Positions 23,485 to 32,573 of a stretch of 45,305 nt of DNA are shown here, piece by piece. The notes under the pieces were generated by a model that saw only the letters and a program-made list of their open reading frames with translations, was not told the DNA's origin and did no database searches. Numbering within the stretch: the stretch's first letter is position 1; every line of letters begins with the position of its first letter. Both the position numbers and the translations under genes were made by a program. Origin of the DNA: Ornithinibacter sp. (GTDB lineage Bacteria; Actinomycetota; Actinomycetes; Actinomycetales; Dermatophilaceae). The stretch lies in NCBI GenBank assembly GCA_029266735.1, contig JAQSWG010000007.1:1-45305 (forward strand). Direction: 5' to 3'.

Positions 23485-24884
23485 GGTGACGTCCCCGGGA
23501 GTGGTGTAACTCCGGTCCGGTCGTGAGCGGCGTGCCCTTCGTGACGTGGAGGGGCCATCGCGTGAGTCTTTGCGTGTAACCGCCAAGTTCCACGTGAAGG
23601 AGACCCACGCGATGGCCCTGTCCCAGTCTGCCCTGCTCGAGGTGCTGGACACATTGAAGGAGGCTGATGTCGCTGACCGGGTCCGCTCGGCGGCGGCGAC
23701 GATCTACCAGGCGTTGATCGAGGCCGAGCTGACCTCGGTGATCGGCGCGCATCCGCACGAACGCACCGACGCCCGCACCGCGCAACGCAACGGGCACCGG
23801 ACGCGCACGTTGGCGACCACGGCCGGTGACCTGGACCTGCGGATCCCCAAGCTGCGTACCGGGACCTTCTTCCAGGCACTGCTGGGACGTCGCCGCCGGG
23901 TCGACCAGGCCCTGTACGCGGTGGTCATGGAGGCGTACCTGCACGGGGTGTCCACCAGGAAGGTTGATGACCTGGTCAAGGCGTTGGGCGCCGACAGCGG
24001 GATCTCCAAGTCGGAGGTGTCCCGGATCTGTCAGGACTTGGACGAGGAGGTCGGTGCCTTCCGGGCCCGCTCGCTCAAGGCCGCGCAGTACCCGTACGTG
24101 TTCCTCGACGCCACGTACTGCAAGGCCCGGGTCAACCGGCGGGTGGTCTCTCAGGCGGTGGTGGTTGCCACCGCCGTGCGCGCCGACGGGCACCGCGAGG
24201 TCCTCGGGTTCGACGTCGGCGACAGTGAGGACGGGGCGTTCTGGACGGCGTTCGCCCGCTCGCTCAAAGCCGCGGCCTACACGGGGTGAAGCTGGTCATC
24301 TCCGACGCCCACGAAGGCCTCAAGGCCGATCGGGTCGGTGGCCTGGGCGCGAGCTGGCAACGCTGTCGGGTGCACTTCACGCGCAACGTGCTGGCCAAGG
24401 TCCCCAAGGGCAACGCCGAGATGGTTGCCGCCGCGATCCGCACGATCTTCGCCCAACCCGACGCCCAGCACGTGCGTGACCAGCTCGACGTTATCGCGAC
24501 CATGCTCGGGCGGCAGCTGTCGGTGGTGGAGTCGATGCTGCGCGAGGGCGCCGACGACATCCTGGCGTTCACCGCCTTCCCCCAAGCGCACTGGCGCAAG
24601 ATCTGGTCGACCAACCCACTGGAGCGGGTCAACGAGATCAAACGACGCACCGACGTCGTCGGTGTCTTCCCCAACCCCGAAGCGCTGCTCCGCCTCGCCG
24701 GCGCCGTCTTGGTAGAGACCCACGACGAATCGGCCGCCGGCGAGCGCCGCTACCTATCCGAGGAATCCATGAAGACCATCGACGCCACCACCAAGGAGGT
24801 GGCCACCACACCCGAGCTCACGGCATAGTCAACCCAGCAGAGCCTCACGCGACGGCGCAGTTACACCACTCCATGGGACTCACC
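23485..24884 (+). mobile_element. IS256-family insertion sequence, 1400 bp
   Basis: The element has imperfect terminal inverted repeats. The left end starts GGTGACGTCCCCGGGAGTGG and continues TGTAACT (to 23511). The right end, read in reverse, starts GGTGAGTCCCATGGAGTGG and continues TGTAACT (24884 back to 24859); the innermost 14 bases, GGAGTGGTGTAACT, are identical. It is bounded by identical 10-bp direct repeats, so the boundaries are well fixed. It carries one transposase gene with a frameshift. It landed in the gap between the flavoprotein gene and the five-gene isoprenoid-type operon, whose first gene begins 152 bases after the right end. Confidence 0.92.
23612..24828 (+). pseudogene. 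IS256-family transposase, frameshifted
   Basis: A mutator/IS256-type DDE transposase. The first 225 codons (ALSQSALLEVLDTLKEAD ..., with the catalytic-domain segment PYVFLDATYCKARV giving the first Asp) end at a stop at 24287 right after ACGGGGTGA. The rest, starting KLVISDAHEGLKADRVGG (second Asp) and including IWSTNPLERVNEIKRRTDVVG (catalytic Glu), continues in another frame to 24828. Adding one G to the GGGG run at 24283-24286 restores the full 405-residue protein, so a single base has been lost. Programmed frameshifting is not known for this family. AAGGAG precedes ATG 23612. Confidence 0.9.
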
Positions 24885-24894
24885 CCTGGTCGTC
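24885..24894. repeat. target-site duplication, right of IS256-type element
   Basis: Exact copy of CCTGGTCGTC at 23475-23484. Both copies are undamaged, indicating a recent insertion. Confidence 0.8.
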
Positions 24895-24954
24895 CTCCGT
24901 GGACGCATTGCCGCCACAAGTCGTGAATGCTTCCCCGGTTTGCTCCCTCATCCC

Positions 24955-24960
24955 TAGACT
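24955..24960 (+). promoter_or_regulatory. candidate -10 box of the five-gene operon
   Basis: TAGACT fits the actinobacterial TANNNT consensus and is 75 bases before the first start codon. No convincing -35 hexamer is found 16-18 bases upstream. It lies 71 bases from the IS end. Confidence 0.3.
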
Positions 24961-25035
24961 CGCCTCACGCGATGTGTCAGGACCACTCGCCTCGGCGGCC
25001 CTGCTGCCGGTGGCACGACGGCAAGGCGGGTTTCC

Positions 25036-26652
25036 ATGAAAGACCCCACCGAGAGCCCGGAGTACGGCGCTGTCACGCCGCAGGACGCCTATGTCAATCT
25101 CCTCACCCGTGCCGGTCACTTCGGCGATGCGGGTCCCCCTTCCCTCCCAGGGTGGCGCCGCATACCGACACCCGATGCCCTGCGTGCGCTGACCGAGTCC
25201 CCCAAGGACGAGATCCCGAACTCCGTGCGCATCTCGGTGCTCTACGACTTGGCCCGCGAGGGCTTCCCGGACCGTGACTCCGCGCGGGACGAGTACCGCC
25301 GTCTTGCCGAATCCGTCGCTGGCGGAAGGGACGTGGACCCGGACCAGCTCCTGAACGACCTCCGTGAGGCGTCGAGCAGAGAGGCTCCGTTCCACACGAC
25401 TGCATCCGGGCAGGCTCTGGACCCCCACGAGGTCGCCTTCGTCGGGGAAAGCGTCTGCACGGTGCAGAAAGTGAAGGTCGGCGACCTGACCGGGACGTGG
25501 ATCTACTCGGAGTTCGACACGGACGCCCCCTTCGAGAGCGTGTCGGAATGGGTCGATCCACGCAACTGGCCCCGCCTGGCGCCGTTCATGTTCAAGGGGA
25601 TGAAGGTCGTCGGCGCGCGCCGCCCCCTTGCGATCGCCGAGCAGGGAACCGACCACTGGCACGGCGTTTTCCACGAGGAGGTCCAGCTCTTCGACCGCAT
25701 CAGCGCGCTCCTTCACTGCGACCACTGGACGGACGGGAACCGGGCCGGAGGAATGACCTTCGAGCTCGCCTTCAGTCCGGACGGCCAGCTGGACGTCGAC
25801 CGCGGGTTCATCGCGGTGAACAACACCGCGCTGGAGACGGGCGAGCCGGGCTGCCGCGTGCAGGCGTTGAAGATCGTCGGCTTCACCGAGGACCTCTGGG
25901 ACGACATCGCCCAGTACGTGTGTCCCATCTGGACCGAGTTCCTTCGCGGTGCGGTGAGAGCGGGCTCGAGCCCGCCCAAGCCGACGGAGCCCTCCTCGCC
26001 TGGGGCGGCGCCCACCGAGGGTCCCGTCCCGGAAGACCTCATCGAGGCCTGGACCACCTTCTTCGGTGCGTCGGCCAGGACGTACCTGGACCTGTTCGAG
26101 GACATCAACGCGCGAGCGGTGTCCGGCAGGTACTCTGCCTCCGTTTGGCTGGCTGACGGGTCTCGCTTCTGGTCCCAGCTCGCGAAGGACTGGGTCCAGG
26201 CGTGGGCGTACGGGCTGGACAAGCTGCCCGAGGTCGTGCGTGACGACGGTGGGTCCGCTTTCGTCCCGCCCCCGCCGCCGCGGCCCTCGCCGGGATCGCC
26301 GACATCCCCGCCGTCCCGAGTGCCCGAGGGCGCGACGGCCGGCCTCCGCGGAGCCGGCGGGGGGGTCCCGGGGCACCTCGACGACCTGGTGCTCGCGGTG
26401 CCCGGGCTCGGCGAGGGCGATCAGCCCGTGACCACGGAACTGGTGTCGATCGAGGCACGACCGGCCACCATTGCCGCCCGGGACGTCTCCGTCGCCGTGG
26501 TGGACCTCCCCGACGGCACGCGCGGGGTCCGCCTCAGGACCTCGAACAACTCCGCACCCCCGGGGCTCTACGTGGGCGCCCTGCTGCGCGCGGCGGGGGG
26601 ACCAACGCTGGTCCCGGTGCAGCTCTACGTGTCGGGTGCCCGGGAGAGGTGA
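25036..26652 (+). CDS. three-part protein of unknown function, operon gene 1
   Basis: I do not recognise this 538-residue protein. Residues 1-135 are mostly helical and acidic. Residues about 140-305 look like a compact alpha/beta or SRPBCC-like domain (TGTWIYSEFDTDAPFESVSE, WVDPRNWPRLAPFMFKGMKV, GGMTFELAFSPDGQLDVDRG). A Pro-rich linker (311-333) leads to a helical block at 336-400 (ARTYLDLFEDINARAVSGRY, FWSQLAKDWVQAWAYGL) of phasin-like character. A second Pro-rich linker (410-430) leads to a beta domain ending in PPGLYVGALLRAAGG and VPVQLYVSG. The helical plus beta layout recurs in operon gene 4. No signal peptide is seen. ATG 25036 has a weak AAGG upstream; the stop overlaps the next start (GTGA). 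Confidence 0.8.
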   Translation: MKDPTESPEYGAVTPQDAYVNLLTRAGHFGDAGPPSLPGWRRIPTPDALRALTESPKDEIPNSVRISVLYDLAREGFPDRDSARDEYRRLAESVAGGRDVDPDQLLNDLREASSREAPFHTTASGQALDPHEVAFVGESVCTVQKVKVGDLTGTWIYSEFDTDAPFESVSEWVDPRNWPRLAPFMFKGMKVVGARRPLAIAEQGTDHWHGVFHEEVQLFDRISALLHCDHWTDGNRAGGMTFELAFSPDGQLDVDRGFIAVNNTALETGEPGCRVQALKIVGFTEDLWDDIAQYVCPIWTEFLRGAVRAGSSPPKPTEPSSPGAAPTEGPVPEDLIEAWTTFFGASARTYLDLFEDINARAVSGRYSASVWLADGSRFWSQLAKDWVQAWAYGLDKLPEVVRDDGGSAFVPPPPPRPSPGSPTSPPSRVPEGATAGLRGAGGGVPGHLDDLVLAVPGLGEGDQPVTTELVSIEARPATIAARDVSVAVVDLPDGTRGVRLRTSNNSAPPGLYVGALLRAAGGPTLVPVQLYVSGARER

Positions 26653-29600
26653 CCGACATGACGACGTCGGCCGAGACGATGCTCAGCCGACTCCTCGAAC
26701 GGCTCCTCACCGCGGCCGAGACGTCGCTGGATGCCGGTGACCTGGAACCCGCTCGCGCCACGGCCGAGGAGGTGCGCGCGGTCGATCCCGACAACCGGCG
26801 AGCTTCGGTCATCCTCGAGCGTGTCGCCGCGCAGTCGGCCGGGTCCCTGGGGCAACGCGCCCTCGTGACGCTGCTCTTCTCCGACATCGTGGGGTCGACG
26901 ATGCTCTCCGAGCGCGTCGAGCCCGAACAGCTGCGCGACCTGTTCTCCTCCTACCGCGCCCTCGCCCGGGAGGCGGTGACCCGCTACGGCGGCAACCTCG
27001 TCCAGTTCTCCGGGGACGGCATCCTCGCGGCGTTCGGCCACCCCGACCCCCACGAGGACGACGCCCGCCGAGCCGTGCTCGCCGGACTCGACCTCGTCGT
27101 CGCGATGAGCGACGCCAGGGCCGACCTCGAGCGCCGCCTCGGTGGGGCCGCCGAGGTGCGCGTCGGCATCCACACCGGGCGCGTCGTGATCAGCGACCTA
27201 GGGACCGGGTCCGGCGTCGCGGAGCGGGACTCGATCGTCGGAGTGGTTCCCAACCTCGCGGCGCGCATCCAGCAGGCGGCCGAGCCGGGGATGGTGGTCA
27301 TCAGCGACGTGACCCACCAGCTCGTCGACGTCGACTTCTACATGCACTCACTGGGGGAGCAGCAGCTCAAGGGCATCAGCCGCCCCGTCGAGGTCTTCGC
27401 GGTGGAACGCCCCCGGTACGCCGCGGCGCGGTTCGACGTCGAGCGCTACCGCAAGGCCGGGCTCGTAGGGCGGGAGGGCCCGCGCGAGGAGCTGCTGTCG
27501 GCCTGGGAGACGACCCGTGACGCCGACGCCGGGTCGGCCTTCCTCGTCGCGGGGGAGGCCGGCATCGGCAAGTCGAGGCTCGTCGCGGAGGTGGTGGACC
27601 GCGTCGAGACGAGCGCGGGGCGGGTGCTGGGGGCTGCCTGCCTGCCGTACCACACCGACGTCTCCCTCTGGCCCATCTCCCAGCTCCTCGAACGGGTGGT
27701 CGGCAGCGCGGGTGGGGAGGCGGACGCCGCCCGCGCCCTCATGACGCACCTCACCTCCCTCGACCTCGATCCGCACGCGTCGGCGCCGTTCCTCGGGCCC
27801 CTCCTCGGCATCACCGACACGACCGAGTACGCAGCGCCGCAGCTCGACTCCAGCGCGTTCCTCGAGGAGACCCTCGCCCGCGTCGTCGAGTGGCTGGCGG
27901 CGCTCGGGCGGCAGACCCCCCAGGTGTTCGTCGTCGAGGACCTCCACTGGGCCGACCCCTCCACGCTCGCGCTGCTCGGGCAGGTCGTCGCCCGGCGGCC
28001 CCCCGGCGTCCTCACCCTGGCGACGACGCGCCACCTCTCGGAGGTTCCGTGGCGGGATGCCGTCCGCGTCCTCCAGCTCGGCCGCCTCGACCCCGGCGCG
28101 TCCACGACACTCGTCGACAACCTCTCCAGCGGGAGGGAGCTCGACACCCAGCAGCGCGCCTCCATCGTCAAGCAGGCGGAAGGGATCCCGCTCTTCATCG
28201 AGGAGCTGACCCGCTCCTGCCTCGACGAGGACCGCACGGAGGCGATGCCGCTGCGCCTCCAGGAGCTGTTCACCTGGCGGCTCAAGGCGCCACGGGTCGA
28301 CCTGCGGGTCGTCCAGGCCGCGGCCACGATCGGCCCGGCCTTCGACGCCGAGACGGTCTCCGCCGTCGTCGGCGACCCGGACCTCGTCGAGGAGCAGCTC
28401 GCGGTCCTCACCGCCGAGGGGGTCATCGAGCCGGGCGACTCGGCCGCTCGCGCCTACCGCTTCCGCCACGCCCTCATGCGCGACGCCGCCTACGAGACCC
28501 AGGTCCTCGACGTGCGCCGGTTGACCCACGCGCGCGTCGCGGAGGCGCTAGCCGCCGACCGGGCCGGGCCGGCCCTCATCGCCAAGCACCTCGACCTTGC
28601 GGAGCACGTCGACGCGGCCGCTGCCCAGTACCTCGTGGCCGGTCAGGCGGAGCAGGGTCGTGGAGCGCACGTGGAGGCGACCCGGCTGCTCTCCCGGGCC
28701 ATCGAGCTCGTCGAGTCGATGGGCGACTCGGCTGACCGCGACCTGCGGGAGCTCACGGCCCGCATGCTCCGGGGTGCGAGCGTTACCGCGATGTCCGGGT
28801 ATGCCGCGCCGGCCGTCCAGGACGACCACCGTCGGGCCGAGGAGCTGACCGCGCGGCTCGGGGCGCGCCCGGAGGTGCTGCCCTCGCTCATCGCCATCTG
28901 GGCCTACTGGCTGGTGCACGGAGGCGTCGCCAGGACGCGTGCGCTCATCGACCGCCTCGCCGGGATGGTCCATGAGGACGTCTACTCGTGGTTCACCCCC
29001 GAGGTGGAGGCGTGCGTCGGGTGGCAGCAGTTCTACGCAGCCGACTTCGAGGGCGCCCGTGAGCACTTCGAGATCGGCATGGGCGGCTTCCTCGCTCGGC
29101 CGGCGGACCAGACCGTCTCCCCCTTCTGGCCGCTGCCGAACGACCCGATCGCCGTGTCCCTCATCGCCCTGTCCTGCGTCAGCACGGCCCGTGGCGACCT
29201 CGTCGAGGCCGGGCAGTGGGAGCTGGAGGCCATCGCTCGTGCCGAGCAGATCGGGTTCCCCCGGGGTCCGTTCAGCCTCGCCTTCGTCAAGACGTTCGCG
29301 GCCTGGAACGCTCGGTTCCTCGGTGACGAGGAGAAGTCACGGCGGCTGGGCGAGGAGATCGTGGCGCTGGGCCGGGAACACGGCTACGCGCTCTGGACCG
29401 CCCTCGGCTCCGCGTACGCGCCACCCGTGCCCACCGGCGGGGCTGAGCATCGGGCGTTCCTCGAGCAGGTCATCACCACGGTACGACTCATGGGCCAGGA
29501 GTCCTTCATGGCCGCCTATCTGGGGTACCTGGCCGAGCTGCACGCCGCCGCGGGTGAGGTGCCTCGTGCCCTGGAGTGCGTTGGAGAGGCCCTTCAGGTG

Positions 29601-29900
29601 GTGGTGAAGACGGGGGAGGACCTCCATCTGCCCGAACTGCTCCGCCACCGGGCTCGGTATTCGCTCGATACCGGCCAGAACCCGGCGATCGCGGTAGCCG
29701 ACTTGCGGGAGGCAGTGCGCGTCGCCAGGCACCAGGGAGCCCGGGTCGCTCGCCTGCGAGCCGCGGTGGACCTCGCCCGCGTCCCAGCGGCCATCAGACC
29801 GGACGACTGGCGCACCGTGCTGGCGGATGCGAGACGTGACCTGTCGCCGACGCTCGCCACGAGTGACACCGCCGCTGCCGATGACATTCTCGCGCACTGA
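26649..29900 (+). CDS. class III adenylate/guanylate cyclase fused to an AAA/STAND ATPase, operon gene 2
   Basis: A 1083-residue cytoplasmic regulator. After a short helical start, residues about 70-250 form a class III cyclase domain. Metal-binding Asp79 (LLFSDIVGST) and Asp123 (QFSGDGILAAFGHP) are present, as are the Asn and Arg of PNLAARIQ (202, 206), so it may be active; Gln119 replaces the usual adenine-binding Lys, as in many proteins of this fused type. Residues 300-310 are a P-loop (VAGEAGIGKSR) and about 427-437 Walker B (FVVEDLHWADP). The last 400 residues are TPR-like helical repeats. Start GTG 26649 overlaps the previous stop; ATG 26658 is an alternative. It is the likely signalling component of the operon. 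Confidence 0.9.
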   Translation: MTDMTTSAETMLSRLLERLLTAAETSLDAGDLEPARATAEEVRAVDPDNRRASVILERVAAQSAGSLGQRALVTLLFSDIVGSTMLSERVEPEQLRDLFSSYRALAREAVTRYGGNLVQFSGDGILAAFGHPDPHEDDARRAVLAGLDLVVAMSDARADLERRLGGAAEVRVGIHTGRVVISDLGTGSGVAERDSIVGVVPNLAARIQQAAEPGMVVISDVTHQLVDVDFYMHSLGEQQLKGISRPVEVFAVERPRYAAARFDVERYRKAGLVGREGPREELLSAWETTRDADAGSAFLVAGEAGIGKSRLVAEVVDRVETSAGRVLGAACLPYHTDVSLWPISQLLERVVGSAGGEADAARALMTHLTSLDLDPHASAPFLGPLLGITDTTEYAAPQLDSSAFLEETLARVVEWLAALGRQTPQVFVVEDLHWADPSTLALLGQVVARRPPGVLTLATTRHLSEVPWRDAVRVLQLGRLDPGASTTLVDNLSSGRELDTQQRASIVKQAEGIPLFIEELTRSCLDEDRTEAMPLRLQELFTWRLKAPRVDLRVVQAAATIGPAFDAETVSAVVGDPDLVEEQLAVLTAEGVIEPGDSAARAYRFRHALMRDAAYETQVLDVRRLTHARVAEALAADRAGPALIAKHLDLAEHVDAAAAQYLVAGQAEQGRGAHVEATRLLSRAIELVESMGDSADRDLRELTARMLRGASVTAMSGYAAPAVQDDHRRAEELTARLGARPEVLPSLIAIWAYWLVHGGVARTRALIDRLAGMVHEDVYSWFTPEVEACVGWQQFYAADFEGAREHFEIGMGGFLARPADQTVSPFWPLPNDPIAVSLIALSCVSTARGDLVEAGQWELEAIARAEQIGFPRGPFSLAFVKTFAAWNARFLGDEEKSRRLGEEIVALGREHGYALWTALGSAYAPPVPTGGAEHRAFLEQVITTVRLMGQESFMAAYLGYLAELHAAAGEVPRALECVGEALQVVVKTGEDLHLPELLRHRARYSLDTGQNPAIAVADLREAVRVARHQGARVARLRAAVDLARVPAAIRPDDWRTVLADARRDLSPTLATSDTAAADDILAH

Positions 29901-31968
29901 TCCGGGGCGGCCTCGGGTCGTCGTCCTCGGCGGAGGCATGGCTGGGCTCGTGACGGCCTGGGAGCTGAGCACTGGCGCCTGGAGGGAGCGGCTGGAATCC
30001 ATCACCGTCTACCAGCGGGGTTGGCGACTGGGGGGCAAGGGCGCGAGCAGTCGAGGCCCCCACCAACGCATCGAGGAGCACGGCCTCCACGTGCTGCTGG
30101 GGTGCTACGACGCGACGTTCCGAGTTCTGCGCGAGGTCTACGGTGAGCTCGATCGGCCCATGACCGACCCGGTCTGCCCCCTCCGTACGTGGCAGGACGC
30201 GGTGTCCCCCGCCGGTGACGTCGGCCTGGCTGACCAGGACGGCGACGGCTGGACCCATTTCGTGACGAGGTTCTCGGGGAACGCCGATCTCCCGGGTGAG
30301 CCCGGAGCGGAGGACCGCCTGCTCACTCCCCTCGACGTCGCCTCACGGGCGATGCGCCTCCTGGCAGACTTCCACGTGGCGGGTGCGGCTCCCAGGGCAC
30401 GCAGTGGAATCTTCCTCAGCGCGTCCCCGGTGCCCCCGGCATCCGCTGTCGACCTGGAGCCGCTCATCCGGGGGGCCGGCCTGACGGCCGCTGCGGCGCT
30501 GCTCGAAGGCATGGGGCGAGGTTCTCGGCTTGCGGACGGCGTTCTGCTCGACCAACCAGCCCTGGAGCCACTCGCCGAGGCGATCCGTTCCTGGCGCGAC
30601 GGCATGCGCACCGTCGTGCGAGCGGACCCAGCGCTGCGACGGACGTGGGAGCTGGTCGACCTGGTGGCGTCGAGCCTCCAGGGCATGGTGGTCGACGGAC
30701 TCCTCTCGGGCAAGGGGTGGGACTCCATCGACCACCTCGACTATGGGGAATGGCTCGCGAAGCACGGCGCGGCCGCGGAGACTCTGCAGTCCTCGATCGT
30801 CCGGGGCATGCACGACCTCACGTTCGCGTACGAGGGTGGTGACCACGGCAAGCCCGGCTTCGCGGCCGGACTGGGTCTGCAGCTTGCCGGCCGGATGCTC
30901 TTCGACTTCAAGGGATCGATCTTCTGGCGGATGAACGCCGGAACGGGCGAGGCGATCTTCGCGCCCATGTACGAGGCTCTCGTTCGTCGCGGCGTCGAGT
31001 TTCGCTTCTTCCGGCGCCTGGACGACCTGCGGGTGTCGCACGGGAACTCGATCGAGAGGATCGAGCTCACCCGGCAGGCCGAGCTTTCGCCGGGGCGGAG
31101 CAGCTACGACCCGCTGGTGCGGGTCGGGGGTCTTCCGTGCTGGCCACACCAGCCACTCGTCGACCAGCTCGACGGCGACCCGGGGGAGGAGTCCGAGTCG
31201 CATTGGAGCTCGCGGGAGGGAACCGGCAGGGAGACTCTCGTCGCGGGCAGGGACTTCGACGTCGCCGTGCTCGCGGTCTCCTTGGGCATGGTGCCCTTCG
31301 TCGCGTCAGGACTGGTGGCGCGAGACCCGGCATGGCGTGCCATGGTGGACAGTGTCGCGACCGTGGCGACCCGCTCGGCGCAGCTGTGGTTCACCTCGTC
31401 CGAGTCCGACCTGGGGTGGAAGGGTCCGACCGGCGTCACGTTGAGTGGCTTCGGCGAGACCTTCGACACGTGGGCCTCCATGACCCACCTCCTCGCGCGG
31501 GAGTCCTGGCCATCCACCGGAGCGCCCCGGAGCCTGGCCTACCTATGCTCGGCGATGCCCGACGCCGACCCCGCGATGGGGAAAGGTGCCGTGCGGGACT
31601 CGTTGGTGGGCTTTCTCGAGCGTGAGGTCGGGTCGCTGTGGCCGGGCACGAGCGGTCCCTCTGGATTCGCGTGGGACAAGCTGTGGGACGACCAGGGGCG
31701 CGTCGGCCGGGACCGGCTGGAGTCCCAGTACGTTCGGGCCAACCTCGACCCCTCCGACCGGTACGTCCAGTCCCTCCCCGGCTCGGGCAGGTACCGGCTG
31801 GCTCCTGGAGGGACCGGCGTGGACAACCTGGTCGTGGCCGGTGACTGGACCGCCTGCGGGTTCGATGCCGGTTCCATGGAAGCCGCCACGCGATCGGGTG
31901 TCCTGGCGGCGCGCGCCGTTCTGTCCCGCTTCGACGGAGCGTCTGCCGTTCGACGGAGATCAGGGTGA
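29881..31968 (+). CDS. phytoene-desaturase-like FAD oxidoreductase, operon gene 3
   Basis: A 695-residue flavoprotein of the amine-oxidase/carotenoid-desaturase superfamily. The FAD motif is VVVLGGGMAGLVTAWELS (about 13-30), followed by WRLGGKGASS and the block IEEHGLHVLLGCYDATFRVL, which is typical of zeta-carotene-desaturase-like and squalene-associated enzymes. The C-terminal FAD contact is NLVVAGDWTACGFDAGSMEA. A large insert (about residues 100-300) is not familiar. It probably oxidises a hydrophobic substrate; given the prenyl synthase in the same operon, an isoprenoid is the natural guess. ATG 29881 lies 20 bases inside the cyclase gene, and the stop overlaps the next start as GTGA. 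Confidence 0.88.
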   Translation: MTFSRTDPGRPRVVVLGGGMAGLVTAWELSTGAWRERLESITVYQRGWRLGGKGASSRGPHQRIEEHGLHVLLGCYDATFRVLREVYGELDRPMTDPVCPLRTWQDAVSPAGDVGLADQDGDGWTHFVTRFSGNADLPGEPGAEDRLLTPLDVASRAMRLLADFHVAGAAPRARSGIFLSASPVPPASAVDLEPLIRGAGLTAAAALLEGMGRGSRLADGVLLDQPALEPLAEAIRSWRDGMRTVVRADPALRRTWELVDLVASSLQGMVVDGLLSGKGWDSIDHLDYGEWLAKHGAAAETLQSSIVRGMHDLTFAYEGGDHGKPGFAAGLGLQLAGRMLFDFKGSIFWRMNAGTGEAIFAPMYEALVRRGVEFRFFRRLDDLRVSHGNSIERIELTRQAELSPGRSSYDPLVRVGGLPCWPHQPLVDQLDGDPGEESESHWSSREGTGRETLVAGRDFDVAVLAVSLGMVPFVASGLVARDPAWRAMVDSVATVATRSAQLWFTSSESDLGWKGPTGVTLSGFGETFDTWASMTHLLARESWPSTGAPRSLAYLCSAMPDADPAMGKGAVRDSLVGFLEREVGSLWPGTSGPSGFAWDKLWDDQGRVGRDRLESQYVRANLDPSDRYVQSLPGSGRYRLAPGGTGVDNLVVAGDWTACGFDAGSMEAATRSGVLAARAVLSRFDGASAVRRRSG

Positions 31969-32573
31969 CGGGTCGATCGGATGGCGCCCGGGGAGCGCGG
32001 CACATCATCGGGGAGGTCCAGCGCTTCGGGCTGCTGTCCGCCGCCTCGGTGGTGGATCGATACGTCGAGATCATCAATCGCGAGAGCCTGGGCGACCCGC
32101 TTCGACATGCCAGGGGGGCGCTCGGGGGTATCTCGGAGGGGTCGGTAGGGGCTGCTGCCCGGATGCTCGAGGCAGGGCTGCAGGCGCTCGACGCGTCGGC
32201 ACGGTTGATTTCGGATGCCGTCGCTGCCGGCAGTCACCCCCTCGTCCTACCGCCGACGGAGCCGGGACTGGCCTCCGAGGCATCGGTGTGGATCCACAAC
32301 TGCACGTCATCGCTGGTCGCGTCGGTCCAGCTTCATGCCACCATCCTCGTCTCCACGGAGGAGTCGAGCATTCCGCGGGATGCTGTTCGGTTTCGGCCAG
32401 ACGAAGCGGTCCGCGTCGAGCCCGGCACCTGCCAGGAGGTCACCGTGCGGGTGAGCGTGCCAGAGGGCCAGCCCCTCGGGCTTTACCACGGGCTCCTGGT
32501 GGGTTCGGGGGCTCCCGACGGCGCGATCACGCTGCGTCTCGCGGTGGAGGGCCCGGCGGGAGGGTCGTCATGA
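31965..32573 (+). CDS. helical plus beta protein of unknown function, operon gene 4
   Basis: A 202-residue protein with no family I can name. Residues about 12-88 are amphipathic helices (HIIGEVQRFGLLSAASVVDR, ISEGSVGAAARMLEAGLQAL) with the look of a phasin or granule-coating protein. Residues about 104-195 are beta strands (EASVWIHNCTSSLVASVQLH, EVTVRVSVPEGQPLGLYHG, GAITLRLAVEG), as in an immunoglobulin-like sandwich. Both halves resemble the last two modules of operon gene 1: VVDRYVEIINRE against YLDLFEDINARA, and PLGLYHGLLVGSG against PPGLYVGALLRAAG. Start GTG 31965 overlaps the oxidoreductase stop, and its stop overlaps the prenyl synthase start (ATGA), so dose is tied to both enzymes. 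Confidence 0.8.
   Translation: MTGRSDGARGARHIIGEVQRFGLLSAASVVDRYVEIINRESLGDPLRHARGALGGISEGSVGAAARMLEAGLQALDASARLISDAVAAGSHPLVLPPTEPGLASEASVWIHNCTSSLVASVQLHATILVSTEESSIPRDAVRFRPDEAVRVEPGTCQEVTVRVSVPEGQPLGLYHGLLVGSGAPDGAITLRLAVEGPAGGSS

Noticed and set aside
23612-24828. Programmed ribosomal frameshift in the IS256-type transposase
   Set aside because: IS256-family elements are not known to use it, and no slippery heptamer is present at GGGGTGA; a lost base explains the break better.
24880-26376. 498-codon minus-strand open frame opposite operon gene 1
   Set aside because: Its amino-acid make-up is that of an antisense shadow and no motif is visible; the plus strand has the overlaps and ordered modules of a real gene.
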